Assembly: GCA_022661535.1 (NCBI GenBank)
Contig: JAKULF010000008.1
Location: forward strand, 1,922,001 to 1,986,000
Source: Eutypa lata
Taxonomy: Eukaryota > Ascomycota > Sordariomycetes > Xylariales > Diatrypaceae
Direction: 5' to 3'
DNA: 64,000 bases
Shown: positions 61,962-64,000 of the stretch, piece after piece
How the letters are laid out: each line of letters opens with the position of its first letter
How positions within the stretch are numbered: position 1 is the first letter of the stretch
Program-made: the position numbers and the translations under genes
Notes under the pieces: generated by a model
Told to the model about the DNA's origin: nothing
What the model saw: only the letters and a program-made list of their open reading frames with translations
Database searches by the model: none

Positions 61962-62595
61962 ATGGCCAACACCAATGTCAACGAGATCCCTGATCAGATG
62001 GTCACCAATGACCACCAGCAAGACGCGCGCGAGGACGATATCCCAGTCCTCGCCGAGTCTAAGATGCCCACGCGCAAGGATACTTCTCTAAAGGAGTTCC
62101 TGGGTAAAATGGATGACTATGCTCCGATCGTAAGTTTGAATGAATTATCCTACCTACGCTCCTTGGGCTAGCATACTAATTCTTTCTTAACAGATTCCGG
62201 ATGCCGTCATCAATTACTACATGACCAAGGCCGGCCTCCCTCCGCCACCGTACACTGATCCCCGCCTTGCCCACCTGATTGCTCTCGCTGTCCAGAAGTT
62301 TGTGGCGGATATCGCTGCCGATTCATATCAGTACAGCCGAATCCGTGCCTCCAACACCAATGCCAACAACCCGATGGGCAACCTCGGGGCGGCAGCCGGA
62401 ATCCCAATTCCGGGGCAGGCGCAGCAAGGCGCGAAGGATCAGGGACGCGGTGGCCCATTGGGCATCCAGCGGGCAGGCTACGGTGGAGGTGGTCAGGGCG
62501 GCAGCCAGAACAGAACAGTGCTCACGATGGAGGACCTTGGTATGGCAGTCGGGGAGTACGGGGTGAATGTCAAGCGCAGCGAGTTTTACCGTTGA
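61962..62595 (+). CDS. TAF10: TBP-associated factor TAF10 (TFIID/SAGA subunit)
   Basis: Histone-fold subunit shared by TFIID and SAGA, 189 residues from exons 61962-62129 and 62194-62595. The TAF10 core starts at [15 protein letters not shown], crosses the splice as [16 protein letters not shown], and continues through [20 protein letters not shown] with YQYSRIR. A Gly/Gln-rich insert (about 122-163) separates it from the C-terminal [19 protein letters not shown] block, the family's conserved last helix. The intron lies inside the histone fold and joins in phase 0. The first 35 residues are acidic and likely disordered. Confidence 0.96.
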
Positions 62596-63147
62596 GGCGC
62601 TGATGACCGGCCTATCCTAGTTGTTTATGCCCACACACATAACCACTACCCGGTTATGACTAGGGAAAGTTGGGAACTCGTGAGCAACTGACACGAGTTA
62701 ACAACTCAGGCAGCCCTTTCACCCCAACACTGGCATTCTGATGAGGATATGAGGAGATGACTAGGGCTTTTGTTTGGGTTTTGGCAAGGAGTTATGGTTG
62801 TACCAGGGGGTTAGGCGTTTAGGAGAATAATGCCTTGATACGAGGTTGGCTGAGATTTTTGTCTCATTGCTTTGGGAGTTTTCACAGCGCACATAGTACA
62901 TACATGGCGCGAGGTAGACAAACAACGATACCGCTGGCTTTTGCTGAAACTTCTAAAATTTAGTCCATCTTTGTACAGGTGATGTTGTGCAATCGTGAAT
63001 ATCTGTTTCTCCTAAATACTTTTTGAAATGCCTAGAACGCCAGGGTATGTACGTCATGTACGTTATGTCATGCCATCTAACCCCCATCTCTCCCCCCTCA
63101 TATCTTCATGGTCCTCGCTTGGTTTTTCTTATTCTTACTCGATTGAA
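62596..63147. other. Convergent 3' spacer (552 bp)
   Basis: Between the stop codons of TAF10 and the mitochondrial S19 gene. It must hold both 3' UTRs. A short GTACGTCATGTACGTTATGTCATG repeat-like stretch lies near 63050-63073. No gene is seen. Confidence 0.55.
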
Positions 63148-63700
63148 TTAAGCCCTAGACCAGATGAATGGTTTTCTCGTCCTAAATCGTCGTGAATAGC
63201 ACCAGCAGTTAGTTTCCGTTATCCTAGACCGGGTTCGTTCTGTTTCGCTTCGTTTCGTCTCGTCTTGACGCAGAAGGGAAAGAGAAGAGGAGGGAAGCGT
63301 ACGGAGAGAACTCGCCCAGCTTGTGGCCGACCATATCCTCGGTGATGGTCACCTCGTTATATTCCTTGCCATTGTACACCTGGAACTTGAGCCCCACGAA
63401 GTTGGGCAGGATGGTGGCGGCCCGTGCCTGCGTCTTGATCGGGCGTACCCTCTCGCCTGGCGCGTAACGAACGATGGGTAGGCTGGTGGTTAGTTATCCT
63501 GTGCGTTAGCGACGCTCTGTCTGTTTCTCTCGAGCACGTATTCACGAGAAGAAAGAAGGGTCTTCTTACGGGACAATGTGAGGGCCTTAGAGAAGCGCAT
63601 CGTAGGTTAGCAACAAGAGACAATAGCTAGATAGGTAATCCAAATGTAACCCACCCTTCCACACTGATCGGCCTTTCAAAAGGCACCTTGTCGGCTGCAT
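63148..63700 (-). CDS. RSM19: Mitochondrial 37S ribosomal protein uS19m (Rsm19)
   Basis: Nuclear-encoded mitochondrial small-subunit protein of 91 residues, the same length as yeast Rsm19. Four exons: 63655-63700, 63570-63585 (only 16 nt), 63303-63482 and 63148-63181. Joined, they give [16 protein letters not shown] then [20 protein letters not shown], then the uS19 signature [17 protein letters not shown]...MVGHKLGEF, ending [12 protein letters not shown]. The tiny second exon encodes GPHIVP across both junctions, and without it the frame breaks. The start MQPTR and end SPTRK match mitochondrial rather than cytosolic S19 (uS19/Rps15). It converges with TAF10. Confidence 0.95.
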
Positions 63701-64000
63701 TTTGGCTGTTCTTTGACGAGATGGCTGGCAATGCGACTTGTCGATAGGTTTACTCAATCGGACCCTTCATTCGCAACTTGAGGATTGATGCTAATTTAGC
63801 GTGCGCCAAGATATATGACTAAGCGGGTTTATACGAAGCCGAGGTCAACTGGTGACGGCCCGTTAAACTGATGGCTCTGAATACCTACCTCTAGTTAGGA
63901 TCAGAACCTTAGCATCTGATACGCGGAATATTCATTGCCTCCTTGTCCTCGGTGGGTATGACCTAGCTTTCAATTATTCATGTTAGAGCGCATTCCACAC
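63701..64000. other. Promoter region of the uS19m gene, right edge
   Basis: The last 300 bp lie upstream of the minus-strand uS19m start codon. No exon of a further gene is recognised before the window ends. Confidence 0.5.

Noticed and set aside
1..64000. Search for a transposon, biosynthetic cluster, CRISPR or heterokaryon-incompatibility locus
   Set aside because: No transposase, reverse transcriptase, polyketide or peptide synthetase, NACHT/HET domain or regular repeat array was recognised in any frame.

Overview
The window is nuclear DNA of a filamentous ascomycete, probably a Sordariomycete. The evidence is short introns of about 50-80 bp with GTRNGT donors and CTRAC-type branch points, spliced fungal housekeeping genes, a nuclear gene for a mitochondrial ribosomal protein, and fungus-specific families such as the SNSG-motif reductases, the fungal GH25 lysozyme type and the Gyp5-type RabGAP. 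There are no operons, CRISPR arrays, prophages or intact transposons. I rebuilt 18 protein-coding genes, one of them cut by the left edge, by joining exons in phase. There is also one tRNA gene.

Layout: 1-504 (-) 5' part of a short-chain reductase; 2177-3455 (+) secreted GH25 lysozyme-like protein with two Cys-rich modules; 4564-6089 (+) WW-domain protein; 6407-7189 (-) ER-type single-pass protein, possibly Pga1; 7914-9771 (+) alpha-tubulin; 12873-13451 (+) small secreted protein in a 5-kb gene-poor stretch; 14938-19046 (+) Ede1-type EH-domain endocytic scaffold; 19621-20578 (-) two-pass membrane protein; 23561-25498 (+) 645-aa orphan; 26642-27355 (+) ribosomal protein eS8; 29421-32324 (-) TBC-domain RabGAP; 34991-36033 (+) F-box-like fungal protein; 37967-38038 (-) tRNA-Ala(AGC); 40352-53057 (+) a 4066-residue HUWE1/Tom1-type HECT ubiquitin ligase; 54598-56211 (+) PRPP synthetase; 57459-58595 (-) ribosomal protein eS6; 59015-59476 (+) Ctf8; 61962-62595 (+) TAF10; 63148-63700 (-) mitochondrial ribosomal protein uS19m.

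The genes are functionally unrelated neighbours, mostly housekeeping: translation, cytoskeleton, endocytosis and Rab control, ubiquitin ligation, nucleotide synthesis, transcription and sister-chromatid cohesion. They do not form a pathway or a biosynthetic cluster. About half the window is non-coding. The long spacers are full of short TACCTA/TAGGTA and TACATA words and microsatellites, plus at least one decayed tRNA-like fragment near 22.1 kb. The accessory-looking parts are the GH25 gene, the lone small secreted protein and the unrecognised 645-aa protein.

I found no convincing undescribed multi-gene system. The more interesting points are at gene scale: duplicated Cys-rich modules with matching intron positions, a frame-neutral intron inside the Ede1 UBA domain, fully symmetric exons in the giant HECT gene, and 16- and 27-nt micro-exons.
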